NCBI GenBank assembly: GCA_029213265.1
Contig: JARGNG010000001.1
Location: forward strand, 251,665 to 315,664
Source: Verrucomicrobiales bacterium
Lineage (GTDB): Bacteria > Verrucomicrobiota > Verrucomicrobiia > Verrucomicrobiales > DEV007
DNA: 64,000 nt
Direction of reading: 5' to 3'
Made by a program: the position numbers and the translations under genes. Within the stretch, counting starts at the first letter, position 1, and every line of letters starts with the position of its first letter. The notes below the pieces were generated by a model, which was not told the DNA's origin, made no database searches, and saw nothing but the letters and a program-made list of their open reading frames with translations. Positions 54,242-63,318 of the stretch are shown here, one piece after another.

Positions 54242-55366
54242 GATTTTTTCCTTCCGATAGCGGCGGATAAAATCTGCCTTAAAATCGGCAAACGTGCCGG
54301 CGTCTATAGCACGACGGGTCTGTTTCATCAAGTGGAGATAAAAGGTCACGTTATGAAGAGTCAGGAGCCGCAATCCGAGGATTTCGTCGTTTTTGATCAA
54401 ATGACGGATGTATCCGAGCGAAAATCCCTCACAAAGCGGGTGAGTTTCTCCGGGAGGAGCGAGAGGAAGTTTCGATTTTTCCCATTTTGCGTTCCTCAAA
54501 TTGATGGTGCCATCGGCGGTGTAGGCGGTGCCGTTTCGGGCGATACGGGTAGGTAAAACACAGTCAAACATGTCAATTCCGCGGCTGATCAGTTCCAGCA
54601 ACTGATCCGGCTGTCCCAGTCCCATCGCGTAGCGTGGTTTGTCAGCCGGGAGGATGGGGGCGGCGACATCGGCTGCTTTCATCATTTCCGGCACCGGCTC
54701 TCCCACGGAAAGACCTCCGATCGCGTAGCCGTCAAAATCGAGATCAACGAGATCGCGGGCGGCTTTTTCCCGGAGCTCCGGATAACACCCGCCCTGAACA
54801 ATGCCGAAATATCGCTGCCCATCAGGTCGGTGTTTTTCTATCCAGTCCCGGGCGCGCTCCGCCCAGCGTTGTGTCAGGGCGAGAGAATTCGCGGCATAGT
54901 CCCGCTCGCAGGGAAAGGGCGGGCACTCATCGAGGATCATGCAAATGTCGCTGCCGATGGAACGCTGGATTTCGAGAACGGATTCCGGCGTTAGATGAAG
55001 AGGGCTGCCGTCGATGTGGCTTTGAAAACGGACTCCGTCGTCTGAGATTTTACGCAGCTTGGAAAGGGAGAAAACCTGGTATCCACCCGAATCGGTCAGA
55101 ATGGGGCGGTCCCACTGCATGAAATTGTGCAGTCCTCCGAATTCATCAAGCACATCCGTTCCGGGGCGGAGGTAGAGGTGGTAGGTGTTTCCGAGGATGA
55201 TCCGGCAGTCGAGGGCCGGGTCCGTCAGCTCGCTGGGATGGACCGACTTCACGGTGCCTCTCGTTCCCACCGGCATGAAAGTTGGCGTTTCCACTTCCCC
55301 GTGGGCGAGGGTCATCCGACCGCGTCGGGCCGCAGTTGCAGTATCGGTCTTGAGAAGGGTGAACAT
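54233..55366 (-). CDS. tgt: tRNA-guanine transglycosylase
   Basis: 377 residues. Exchanges the wobble guanine of tRNA-Asp/Asn/His/Tyr for preQ1 on the way to queuosine. Seen: TDSGGYQVFSLSKLRKIS with the active-site Asp, GYAIGGLSVGEP, and DMFDCVLPTR with the nucleophile Asp. The zinc site is unusual: the standard C-x-C-x2-C before YLRHL is here E-T-H-P-L-C before YIRHL, leaving one Cys, one His and the downstream His in LHN. The overall fold is intact. First gene of tgt-yajC-secDF; no queC/D/E/F in the window. Confidence 0.93.
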   Translation of the reverse strand: MFTLLKTDTATAARRGRMTLAHGEVETPTFMPVGTRGTVKSVHPSELTDPALDCRIILGNTYHLYLRPGTDVLDEFGGLHNFMQWDRPILTDSGGYQVFSLSKLRKISDDGVRFQSHIDGSPLHLTPESVLEIQRSIGSDICMILDECPPFPCERDYAANSLALTQRWAERARDWIEKHRPDGQRYFGIVQGGCYPELREKAARDLVDLDFDGYAIGGLSVGEPVPEMMKAADVAAPILPADKPRYAMGLGQPDQLLELISRGIDMFDCVLPTRIARNGTAYTADGTINLRNAKWEKSKLPLAPPGETHPLCEGFSLGYIRHLIKNDEILGLRLLTLHNVTFYLHLMKQTRRAIDAGTFADFKADFIRRYRKEKIDA

Positions 55367-55709
55367 GAATTTCCGGCACAGATAGCATAACCCGCAGCGG
55401 AAAACGCAAGTTTTTCGAGCGTATCAGAGCGGAATTCTCCCAAATCCCTCCCCGGACAAACCGGGTCGCCATCCTTTTCTGGATAATGTTTTCGTGTCGG
55501 GAGTTGTTTCCGCCGTCATCTATTAAGCGCTGACTCTGACGAAAGCTTTCGTGTCGGTTCTGGCGATTCATCTGCAAGCTGCTCACGACAGGGCGGGGGA
55601 GGCCGAGGAAGCAGAGGGGGCCGGGAGCTAGACGGCAATCGGGAAGCAAGAGAGGAATCTTTGCGGATCCGCATTGACACAATGCGGGCAACGTCCTTTG
55701 CTTTTCCTC
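55367..55709. other. Divergent tgt / moeA intergenic region
   Basis: 343 bp without a convincing gene. A perfect 14-base palindrome ACGAAAGCTTTCGT (55539-55552) and a second copy of TTTCGTGTCGG (55490 and 55547) suggest an operator. A small hairpin (CCGCATT, loop GACAC, AATGCGG, 55669-55687) lies just upstream of moeA. A G-rich purine stretch fills 55585-55650. I looked for a signal recognition particle RNA here because of GGAAGCAG but the rest does not fit. Confidence 0.4.
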
Positions 55710-56894
55710 ATGCTGGAAGAGTCGGAAGCTTTGCGTCGAATTCTGGAAACGGTCACTCCGGGGCCGGTGACTTGGGTGCCGTTGGAGTTGAGTCTCGATC
55801 AAATTCTTGCCCAGGATATGATCGGACTGGTCGATTCGCCGCCCTTTGATAATTCAAGCATGGATGGCTATGCGGTTAGGTCCTCGGAGGCGCAATCTGG
55901 TTCTACCATCCGGGTTTCTGCGGAGGAACAGGCCGCTGGAGCTGACCTTGGACTTACCTTACGGCAGGGCGAGGCGATTCGAATTTTCACGGGCGCCTCG
56001 ATTCCGGAAGGTGCTGACGCCGTAATCATGCAGGAGGATGTCAAGCGAACCGGTGAAACCATTATCATTACGGAGGGAGTGGAGATCGGAGAAAACATTC
56101 GCCGCCGGGGTGGTGATGTGTGTGCCGGGCAAAAATTGCTTTGGCGTGGGGATTTGATGACTCCAACCCGGATCGGATTACTCGCTTCCCAGGGGATTGC
56201 CGAGGTACCCGTTCATACGCGACCACTTGTGCAGATCGTCACGACAGGGGACGAACTGGTCGATCCGGGCGTTCCGCTGCTGCCGGGGGAAATCTACAAC
56301 AGCAACGCGCCGATGCTGCAGACCTGCGTAACACGGGCTGGGGGGACGGGTGCCGCCTCGCACGCCTTCGACGATCCGAAGGAACTGTCCGATGTGCTCA
56401 GTGCTGCTTTTGCAGTTTCTGATCTCGTTGTCATTGCCGGGGGCGTTTCGGTCGGCGAGCGGGACTATGTTAAGGAAGTCCTGAACGATCTCGGAGTGAA
56501 AACCGGTTTCTGGCGGATCTGCCTGAAACCGGGAAAGCCCTTTCTCTATGGCCGGCATCCGGAGGGAACCGCCATTTTCGGGCTGCCCGGAAATCCGGTA
56601 TCCGCTTTTGTCACCTTTTCGGTGTTTGTGCGACCTGTGATTCGGAGGTTGTTAGGTTTTACGGAAGGGGAGACTGGATTGGAAGAGGTGAGGGGCGCGG
56701 CCGGTGAGGAACTGAGAAACAAAGGGGATCGCCCGCACTATCTTCGCGGTGTCCTCGAGAACGGAGTGGTCCGTCTGTCCGGAACGCAACAGTCCCACGC
56801 GATTTTTGGATTGAGCAAAGCCAACTGCCTCGTCCGGCTTGATCCGGAGCAGGTCATTGCGGAAGGCGATTCCGTCCCCTGTTTCCTCTTTTGA
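55710..56894 (+). CDS. moeA: Molybdopterin molybdenumtransferase MoeA
   Basis: 394 residues. Inserts molybdate into adenylated molybdopterin. Seen: PPFDNSSMDGYAVRSSE (about 48-64), IFTGASIPEGADAVIMQEDV, GENIRRRGGDV, VQIVTTGDELVDPG, VIAGGVSVGERDYVKEVL and IFGLPGNPVSAFVTF, all conserved. The start at 55710 (MLEESEALRRIL) fits family length; TTG 55674 is an alternative. DAHP synthase follows 45 bp downstream on the same strand but is functionally unrelated. Confidence 0.95.
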   Translation: MLEESEALRRILETVTPGPVTWVPLELSLDQILAQDMIGLVDSPPFDNSSMDGYAVRSSEAQSGSTIRVSAEEQAAGADLGLTLRQGEAIRIFTGASIPEGADAVIMQEDVKRTGETIIITEGVEIGENIRRRGGDVCAGQKLLWRGDLMTPTRIGLLASQGIAEVPVHTRPLVQIVTTGDELVDPGVPLLPGEIYNSNAPMLQTCVTRAGGTGAASHAFDDPKELSDVLSAAFAVSDLVVIAGGVSVGERDYVKEVLNDLGVKTGFWRICLKPGKPFLYGRHPEGTAIFGLPGNPVSAFVTFSVFVRPVIRRLLGFTEGETGLEEVRGAAGEELRNKGDRPHYLRGVLENGVVRLSGTQQSHAIFGLSKANCLVRLDPEQVIAEGDSVPCFLF

Positions 56895-56939
56895 AGCGGC
56901 CTTGACAGGGTGGGCGGGACCGTCGAAGCGTTGAGCATC

Positions 56940-57983
56940 ATGACTCAGCAAGTTTCCGACCTTCATGTCGTCTCCAACGTGCCATTGCCTGCGCCTGCCT
57001 TCCTCGCGCATGAGCAACCTCGTACCGAGGCACAGGCCAAAACGGTAATCGATGCGAGGCACCGCATCGAAGACATTCTCCACGGCAGGTCGGATCGGTT
57101 TCTTGTGATCGTCGGCCCGTGCTCGATTCACAGTCCGGAGCAGGGGATTGCCTATGCGGAAAAGCTGGCGGAATTGAAAGAGGAACTCAAAGACCGGCTG
57201 GAGATTGTGATGCGGGTCTATTTTGAAAAACCACGAACTTCAGTGGGCTGGAAAGGTCTCATCATGGATCCCGATCTCGACGGAACTGCGAATCTGGCGG
57301 AAGGCCTTCGCATCGCCCGGAAACTACTCTGCGATGTTCTCGATCTCGGGGTTCCCACAGCGACAGAATTTCTCGATCCAATCACGCCGCAGTACATTGC
57401 CGATCTGATCTGCTGGGCTGCCATCGGAGCACGAACTGTCGAATCGCAGACGCACCGCCAGATGGCATCGGGTCTTTCCATGCCGGTCGGGTTTAAGAAT
57501 GCGACTTTCGGGGGAATGGGAGTGGTTGTGAACGCATTGAAGGCTGCGATCGCTGAACAGACCTTTTTTGGAATCAGTCCGGAGGGAGTTGCCTCCATGG
57601 TGAGCACGAGTGGAAATCCAAATTGTCATACCGTGCTTCGCGGAGGTGATGAGGGTCCCAATTTCGATGCCGATTCCATCGCTTCTGCTGTGAGTGCATT
57701 GCAGAATGGCGGGGTCACCGAGGCCATCGTCGTTGATGCGAGCCACGCCAATTGTTCAAAAGACTACGAAAAAATGCCCGGTGTTTTTGAAGACGTCGTT
57801 GCCCAGCGCGTGGCCGGAAATTCCCGGATCGTTGGCGCGATGCTGGAGAGCAATTTGAAAGAGGGAAATCAAAGGATTCTCGAAGATCAATCCGCCATGG
57901 AATGGGGCCAGTCGGTCACGGATCCATGCATCAGTTGGGACGTGACGGAAAAAGTCCTGCGGGAAGCGGCTGAGAAGCTGTAG
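56940..57983 (+). CDS. aroF: 3-deoxy-7-phosphoheptulonate synthase (DAHP synthase, class I)
   Basis: 347 residues. Condenses PEP and erythrose-4-phosphate, first step of the shikimate pathway. Seen: IVGPCSIHSPEQGIAYAEKL (Cys and His metal ligands), MRVYFEKPRTSVGWKGLIMDPD, PTATEFLDPITPQYIADL, IGARTVESQTHRQMASGLSMPVGFKN, DASHANCSKDYEKMP. This is the AroFGH type, probably feedback-regulated by an aromatic amino acid; which one cannot be said. The start ATG 56940 fits; an open frame begins at 56910. The aroD gene of the same pathway is 46 kb away. Confidence 0.94.
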   Translation: MTQQVSDLHVVSNVPLPAPAFLAHEQPRTEAQAKTVIDARHRIEDILHGRSDRFLVIVGPCSIHSPEQGIAYAEKLAELKEELKDRLEIVMRVYFEKPRTSVGWKGLIMDPDLDGTANLAEGLRIARKLLCDVLDLGVPTATEFLDPITPQYIADLICWAAIGARTVESQTHRQMASGLSMPVGFKNATFGGMGVVVNALKAAIAEQTFFGISPEGVASMVSTSGNPNCHTVLRGGDEGPNFDADSIASAVSALQNGGVTEAIVVDASHANCSKDYEKMPGVFEDVVAQRVAGNSRIVGAMLESNLKEGNQRILEDQSAMEWGQSVTDPCISWDVTEKVLREAAEKL

Positions 57984-58084
57984 CCGCGCTTGCAAAAGCG
58001 TGGCCGGTGCCTTTCCGGACCACCTTCTTGCGAAGGCGGCTACCGACACTGGCGAATCTGACGGGATCGGTCTACACTCCCGCC

Positions 58085-59020
58085 ATGTTTCCCCACGACG
58101 ACCTACTCCGCTCTGTTTCGCGGTCGTTCTACCTGAGTATGCGGTTTCTCCCTCCGGCTATGAGGGAGCCTGTCTCATTGGGGTATTTGTTAGCACGGCT
58201 CACAGATACGATTGCCGACGCTCCGGGCGTGCCTCTGGAGGATCGTCTGGAAGCGCTCGAAGCAATTCGCAAAGCGATTCAAAATCGAAGTAGTGAGCTG
58301 ACCTCGGTTTTCCCCGACCTCCCTGCCGATCATCCACATGCGGGAGAGCGGGCCCTACTCGAAATGTCCGGTCGGTTGTTCCCCTGGTTGCAGTCACTCG
58401 ATGCGGGAAATCGGAGTCATGTAGAGGAGGTGATCCTGACGATTATCCACGGGCAGAAGTGGGATCTTAGCGCCTTCCCCGGGGGGAAGGTGACTGCCTG
58501 CGAAACGGGTGACGACCTCCTTCGATACACGTATTGGGTCGCAGGTTGTGTGGGTGAATTCTGGACCAAGGTGGGATTCACGAATCTGGGGACCCGCTTT
58601 GCGGATCCTGACAAAGCCTCCTCGCTTCTCGTGAAAGGACGGAAATTGGGACAGGCACTTCAGTTGATCAACATTTTGCGTGATCTGCACGAGGATCTCC
58701 CCGCAGGTCGTTGCTACCTCCCGGGCGACGAACTTCGAGAAGCCGGATGGGATGGGGAATCGCGTCCGACGGAGATTGAAATACATCGGGCGTTTGGTCA
58801 ATGGCTCGCCACCTGTGAATCGTATTTGGAGTATACGCCCGACTACGTAGGGCCGATCCGGGATTTTCGAACCCGGTTTTGCACCCGTTTGCCGATGATC
58901 CTGGCATCAAGAACCGCGTCTGCTCTTCGCGAGGCCGGTGTCGAACGCGTCCTGCAGGAAAAGATTAAAATCCCCCGCAGCGAGGTGTGGAAGTCGATGG
59001 CACAAGCGGTGTTTTGTTAG
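58085..59020 (+). CDS. Squalene/phytoene synthase family protein
   Basis: 311 residues. Head-to-head prenyl transferase of trans-isoprenyl diphosphate synthase fold. Seen: VSRSFYLSMRFLPPAMREPVSLGYLLARLTDTIAD with the first Asp cluster DTIAD (about 41-45), YTYWVAGCVGEFWTKVG, and the second Asp cluster NILRDLHEDLPAGRCYLP (about 198-215). The fit is to squalene synthase more than to phytoene synthase, but the substrates (FPP or GGPP) are not settled by sequence. No hpnC/E or shc hopene-cyclase gene is in the window. ATG at 58085. Confidence 0.88.
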   Translation: MFPHDDLLRSVSRSFYLSMRFLPPAMREPVSLGYLLARLTDTIADAPGVPLEDRLEALEAIRKAIQNRSSELTSVFPDLPADHPHAGERALLEMSGRLFPWLQSLDAGNRSHVEEVILTIIHGQKWDLSAFPGGKVTACETGDDLLRYTYWVAGCVGEFWTKVGFTNLGTRFADPDKASSLLVKGRKLGQALQLINILRDLHEDLPAGRCYLPGDELREAGWDGESRPTEIEIHRAFGQWLATCESYLEYTPDYVGPIRDFRTRFCTRLPMILASRTASALREAGVERVLQEKIKIPRSEVWKSMAQAVFC

Positions 59021-59050
59021 ATGATGGATTCACACGGGGATGGGAAGAAA

Positions 59051-59095
59051 GGACGCTTCCAGGTAGCTGCGAGCGTGAGCGAGTCAGTCCGCGGA
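59051..59095 (+). repeat. 45-bp direct repeat, first unit
   Basis: Begins GGACGCTTCCAGGTAG, continues with the CTGCGAGCG core (59067-59087) and ends TCCGCGGA. The second unit (59151-59195) differs at one base. Both lie between the convergent squalene synthase and rtcB genes. Confidence 0.85.
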
Positions 59096-59150
59096 AGGCC
59101 TGTTTTCACCGGGGCGGGCATTGCGGAGAAGGCCCCTCCCGTTCCGGAAT

Positions 59151-59195
59151 GGACGCTTTCAGGTAGCTGCGAGCGTGAGCGAGTCAGTCCGCGGA
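59151..59195 (+). repeat. 45-bp direct repeat, second unit
   Basis: GGACGCTTTCAGGTAG, then the same core and TCCGCGGA; exactly 100 bp from the first unit. The 55 bp between them are not repeated. Confidence 0.85.
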
Positions 59196-59234
59196 CACGT
59201 TGGCCTGCTCAGATTTCATCCTGCCGACCGGCCA

Positions 59235-60827
59235 TCAATCCTCGTCCAGTTCCTCCCAGTTCCGCACTGACTGCCTCGTCTTGCGCCGCTCCGCCCGGTG
59301 CTCGATCTGACGTTTCTGCTTCGGAGTGAGATGATCTTTTCTCTCCCAGGGGCGTGGACCGGAATCCCCCGCCATAATGCATCCTAAGGGAGTCACCTCA
59401 GCCACCACATCGGCGAGATCGAAATGCTCAATTTGAGACCGAACTTGATCGGCCGGCTTGTACCCCATCGGGCTTTCGCTGAGGTCCCCCTTTCCGTAGT
59501 ACCAGCGGATATCGAGACCCCGCGTTGCCTCGTCGATGGCATTCTGAACAGACTGGTCGTCGATATCGCCATTCGCTTTTCGAAAGGCACGCATCGTGGC
59601 CGTCCTCGACTGATTGCGCCCCGCTCCGTGAGGAGCAAAGCTGAGGAATTGTTCGTTGTCCCGTCCCAGGGTTACGAGAATCGGCGCGGCCATATTCAAG
59701 GGGATCAAACCGAGAAGAGGTCGTCCCTGCGTATCTTTCCAGGCAGGGGTTGCCCCCTTTCCGTGGAGGAAGGTTCCGTCCTTTTCCCAGACGAAATTGT
59801 GTTCGTTTCCGAATTCGGTGACCCGCTCCGCTCCGCTTCGTTCGAGGAAACGCTCGTGGATAGACTGGTGGTTCGCCTTGGTCCATCGGCCGATGTATTG
59901 GAGAGCCTCCCAGTATTCCTGTCCTATTTCCGTGGTGGTGTCGAGCCATGCCGCTGCTTTCGGAATGTCCCGTGCCATCCGCGCGGTTTCCCGGATCGCG
60001 GCTTTGTGTCCTCGCTTGTAAAGATGGGCACCCAGACCTCTCGAACCGTGGTGAGTGACGAGGGTATAAAAGGTGGCTCCGTCGGCGTCATCGAGTCGAC
60101 CCGCGGCGCGGTCATGCAACTGGCGGGCGATTTGATCGTGGCCGGCTTCGGTCAAGGAATCGACGAAAGCGCGGGTCACACGGATTTTTCCAATGTAGGC
60201 AAAATGGTTCCCATCCCCCTGATCGGCCAGATGCATCGAGGCGTATTCTTCGAGGCCCTGCAGGAATTTGTTCGACCAGACAGGCTCATCGAGGACGGAA
60301 TGCGCGACGCGGTCCTCCGGTTTGCGACCTCCGAATCCAAACCGTGTTGATTCAGTCAGTGAGTCGATCATAGACGCGGTGCTTTCTCCGCACTCGAAAA
60401 TTGAAGCATACATGGAGCAGCAAATGTCGGCGCTGTGCGCTGCGGGAAGGATTGCGTTTTTCACGGAGATCGCTCCCCCGACGGGAATGTTCGCTTCCGC
60501 GCCTCCGGCAGGGCAGGCGTCGGGCATGACTGCTCCCGCCTCGATCACCGGCGTCCGGAGGAGTTGGTTCATGAATTTTCGGACGCCGTCGATATTTTTT
60601 TCATCCAGTTCACAGGTGGCTTCGATGGCTTCGGCAAAGGGGATAGGGGCGTCCCTCATGGAGGGCCTGGGATCAGCCTTTTCAAAATCCCGCTCCAGAA
60701 GTTTCAGGATGTAGGATGGATCATGGATGCCTTTCTCTTCAAATGTACGCACCGCCGCCAACAGTTCCGGGAACTGAGGTCCCGGCTGCCATCCCGCTTC
60801 GATCAGGTCATTTCCATTGAGAGACAT
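59235..60827 (-). CDS. rtcB: RtcB-family RNA ligase
   Basis: 530 residues. Joins RNA 2',3'-cyclic phosphate and 5'-OH ends using GTP. Active-site positions by comparison with known RtcB: DICC (Asp134, Cys137), GDGNHF (Asn207, His208), HHGSRGLG (His259), FLHGKGATP (His355), and the guanylylated His in APHGAGR (His400). The early motif reads MPDACPAGG where typical RtcB has PDxHxG. About 530 aa is longer than E. coli RtcB (408) and the C-terminus is a basic tail (PKQKRQIEHRAERRKTRQ). No rtcA or rtcR is adjacent. Role: RNA repair or tRNA splicing-type joining. Confidence 0.9.
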   Translation of the reverse strand: MSLNGNDLIEAGWQPGPQFPELLAAVRTFEEKGIHDPSYILKLLERDFEKADPRPSMRDAPIPFAEAIEATCELDEKNIDGVRKFMNQLLRTPVIEAGAVMPDACPAGGAEANIPVGGAISVKNAILPAAHSADICCSMYASIFECGESTASMIDSLTESTRFGFGGRKPEDRVAHSVLDEPVWSNKFLQGLEEYASMHLADQGDGNHFAYIGKIRVTRAFVDSLTEAGHDQIARQLHDRAAGRLDDADGATFYTLVTHHGSRGLGAHLYKRGHKAAIRETARMARDIPKAAAWLDTTTEIGQEYWEALQYIGRWTKANHQSIHERFLERSGAERVTEFGNEHNFVWEKDGTFLHGKGATPAWKDTQGRPLLGLIPLNMAAPILVTLGRDNEQFLSFAPHGAGRNQSRTATMRAFRKANGDIDDQSVQNAIDEATRGLDIRWYYGKGDLSESPMGYKPADQVRSQIEHFDLADVVAEVTPLGCIMAGDSGPRPWERKDHLTPKQKRQIEHRAERRKTRQSVRNWEELDED

Positions 60828-60888
60828 GCTTTTTCTCTAGGTAGTCGCCTCGTCTCGCCTGTGTGACAGGAAACGGGAAAAGAGTGGG

Positions 60889-63318
60889 TTAGACCCGGGC
60901 TGCAATTGCCGTCGTCACGATGGAACTGATTGGCATCAGGACTGCAGCGAGAAGCGGATTCATGAGTCCGGTGAGGCAAAGTCCCACGGCGATTACGTTG
61001 TAGAGAATTGCCGTAGCAAAGATCGTCTTCACGAGTGTAGATCGACGCCGGGCTCCCTCGAGCAGGAGACCGATCGCATGAAAGCCGCGGCCGGTGAAAA
61101 CAAAGTCCGCCTGACCTTCGATCGCACGAATACCGGTGGCCGGAGACCCGGTGGCCCCGGCTGCCTGAAAGGCAAGGCTGTCGTTGCCTCCGTCGCCGAC
61201 AAAGAGCGTCGTCCCGGCCGGATGTTCCTGAATCAGATTTGCCTTTTCCTCCGGAGAAAGGTTGGAGTATACCGCGCCCTCTTTCAGTCCCAGCTTTTCG
61301 GCGGTTTCGAGGACCCTGCCGCGATCAGGATCGCCGCTGAGAATCGACAGTTCGTAACCGAGGGAGCGAAGGCTGCGGAGTTGTTCGACGGCTCCGTCGC
61401 GGATTGACTCATCGAGGTGAAAGGTGGCGACTGCCTCGCCATCACAGGACAGGGTTGTGCCTTCGACGGAACCCCGTTCCGAATTCCCTCCGCAGGCCCA
61501 GTCGGAGCGACCGAGGCGCCAGATCTTTTCATCGAGTTCGGCGGAGACTCCCGAGCCGGGTGTTTCTGTGATAGTGAATTCCAGCTCCTTCGTTGGAAGA
61601 CCGAATCTCGCGGTCGCCGCTTCGTGGAGGGCCTTCCCGACCGGGTGGTGATTTGTCAGGGTCAGAATGCGGAGCGCTGTTCTCGCTTCTCCGGAAAGGG
61701 CTTCGAGACTCTCCGCATTCCGAAGGCGTTTGACTGGCTCGGTGAGCGTGCCGGTTTTGTCGAAGGCGAGCGTGGTGATGTATTTGAGGCGCGGCCAAAG
61801 GGAATGTCTTCGAATGAAAATTCCCTGCTGCTTCAACTTGGACAAAAGCATCTCGTCGAGAAGTGGGAGAGCCAGGCCCAGCGCGCAGGGGCAGGAAACT
61901 ACCAACACGGAAACAAAAACCTGGAGGGAGTGGGCGATTCCTTTTCCGGAACCAATCCACCAGGCCGCTCCGGCGATCGCGACAGTGATCACGGTGATGA
62001 GATAGTATCGCAAAACGGGGTGCCCGGACGATGACTCCGAATCTCCCGGTATCTCATCAGACGGGGCGCTGTCCTTTCCGATGAGCTGTTCGAGGAAGGA
62101 GCCGGCGAAGCCCTCCCGCGCGATAGCTTTCAAGGCGCTTCCCGATCCGTTGCGCGCTCCCGCCGGGACAATCTGACCGGGGGCGAAAGGAACCGGTTCG
62201 GGCTCGCCATTGATCCAGTCGAGGTGAAATCTTGCGCCGATGTCTTCCAGCTGTGATTCGACGGGTACCATGCCGCCGGCAGGAATTTCGAGACAGTCTC
62301 CGGCTTCCACTTTTCGAAGAGGAATCCGCTCTCTGTTTCCGTCGGCGGAGAGCCGAAAGGTGGCCGAGAGATCCCGCTCCCGAGCCCAGAGCTGACGCCT
62401 GTTTCTTTCGAGGAGGCGAAGATGAAGCCATCGTCCGCCCAGCATCAGAAAGGCAAAGGTGGCGACAAAATCGAAGTAGAGCATTTCCTCGATTTGAAAG
62501 AGCAGGCCGGCGAGTGATCCAAGGTAGGCGGCGATCAGGCCCAGCGAAATGGGGACGTCCATGTGGAGCGACTTTGCCTTCCAGGCTGTGATTGCGCGTT
62601 GGAAGAAATAGGAGCCTCCCACGGCGAGGGCGAGGCTCGCCGACGCGAACGCTACCAGAGTGAAGAGCCGCGCCAGGTCATCGGAAGTTTCCATCCCGAG
62701 ATAGCTGGGCAGGGTGAAGGCCATGGTGTTCATGGCGAGACCGCCGGTAACTCCAAGGCGGGTGAGCAGAGCCTGGCTCTCGGCTGGGCCGCCATCGTCC
62801 AGCTCATTGACGAGGCTGGCGGGATAGCCGTAGCGGTGGAGATCGGAGATAAAGGCGAGTGCGTCGAACTCACCGGGATTCCACCACATCGTGAGAACGG
62901 ATCGTGCCGTGTCGGACGTGACTTTGAGCGCTCCTTCGTGTTGTCTGAAAAGGTGGTCGATCAGCCAGACGCAGGCGGTGCAGGACAAATTGCCGATTCG
63001 CAGCTTGAGATGAGCCGGCGACGAATTGGAGGCCCGGTTTTCTTCAGCGTCGGTGACCGCCTCCTGCAATTCTTCGAGCTGATCGGAAGCCGGGTCCCCG
63101 TTTTCGGCTGGCTGCAGGGTGCGTCGGCCGAGGAGTTCGTAGAAGGAGGCAAACCCGCCCGATTGAATGAGATCATGCACGACGCGACAGCCGGAGCAGC
63201 AAAAGTGCTCTTCTTCGAATCGGGGTTGGAAGGAGTTTCCGCAGTGGTCGCACCGCCGTTTTTCCTCCACTTGCAGAGTGGTTGCCATGGATGAGGCGGA
63301 AGATGCCTCGGAAATCAT
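60889..63318 (-). CDS. Heavy-metal P-type ATPase, FixI/CcoI-like copper pump
   Basis: 809 residues. N-terminal Cys-rich domain RRCDHCGNSFQPRFEEEHFCCSGCRVVHDLI (about 21-52), the CcoI-type metal-binding region; HMA domain with SCTACVWL (about 112-119); eight helices; SCPCALGLALP (CPC, about 480); phosphorylation site DKTGTLT (about 518); GDGGNDSLAFQAA near the end. Relatives deliver copper to cbb3 cytochrome oxidase. The ATG at 63318 overlaps the stop of the TauE-like gene as ATGA, so the two are translationally coupled. ccoNOP and ccoS are not visible. Confidence 0.93.
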   Translation of the reverse strand: MISEASSASSMATTLQVEEKRRCDHCGNSFQPRFEEEHFCCSGCRVVHDLIQSGGFASFYELLGRRTLQPAENGDPASDQLEELQEAVTDAEENRASNSSPAHLKLRIGNLSCTACVWLIDHLFRQHEGALKVTSDTARSVLTMWWNPGEFDALAFISDLHRYGYPASLVNELDDGGPAESQALLTRLGVTGGLAMNTMAFTLPSYLGMETSDDLARLFTLVAFASASLALAVGGSYFFQRAITAWKAKSLHMDVPISLGLIAAYLGSLAGLLFQIEEMLYFDFVATFAFLMLGGRWLHLRLLERNRRQLWARERDLSATFRLSADGNRERIPLRKVEAGDCLEIPAGGMVPVESQLEDIGARFHLDWINGEPEPVPFAPGQIVPAGARNGSGSALKAIAREGFAGSFLEQLIGKDSAPSDEIPGDSESSSGHPVLRYYLITVITVAIAGAAWWIGSGKGIAHSLQVFVSVLVVSCPCALGLALPLLDEMLLSKLKQQGIFIRRHSLWPRLKYITTLAFDKTGTLTEPVKRLRNAESLEALSGEARTALRILTLTNHHPVGKALHEAATARFGLPTKELEFTITETPGSGVSAELDEKIWRLGRSDWACGGNSERGSVEGTTLSCDGEAVATFHLDESIRDGAVEQLRSLRSLGYELSILSGDPDRGRVLETAEKLGLKEGAVYSNLSPEEKANLIQEHPAGTTLFVGDGGNDSLAFQAAGATGSPATGIRAIEGQADFVFTGRGFHAIGLLLEGARRRSTLVKTIFATAILYNVIAVGLCLTGLMNPLLAAVLMPISSIVTTAIAARV

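Noticed and set aside
55580..55650. Possible signal recognition particle RNA, because of GGAAGCAG.
   Set aside because: The GGAA/GRRA tetraloop and the matching CAGG arm do not pair; flanks do not form the long SRP helix.
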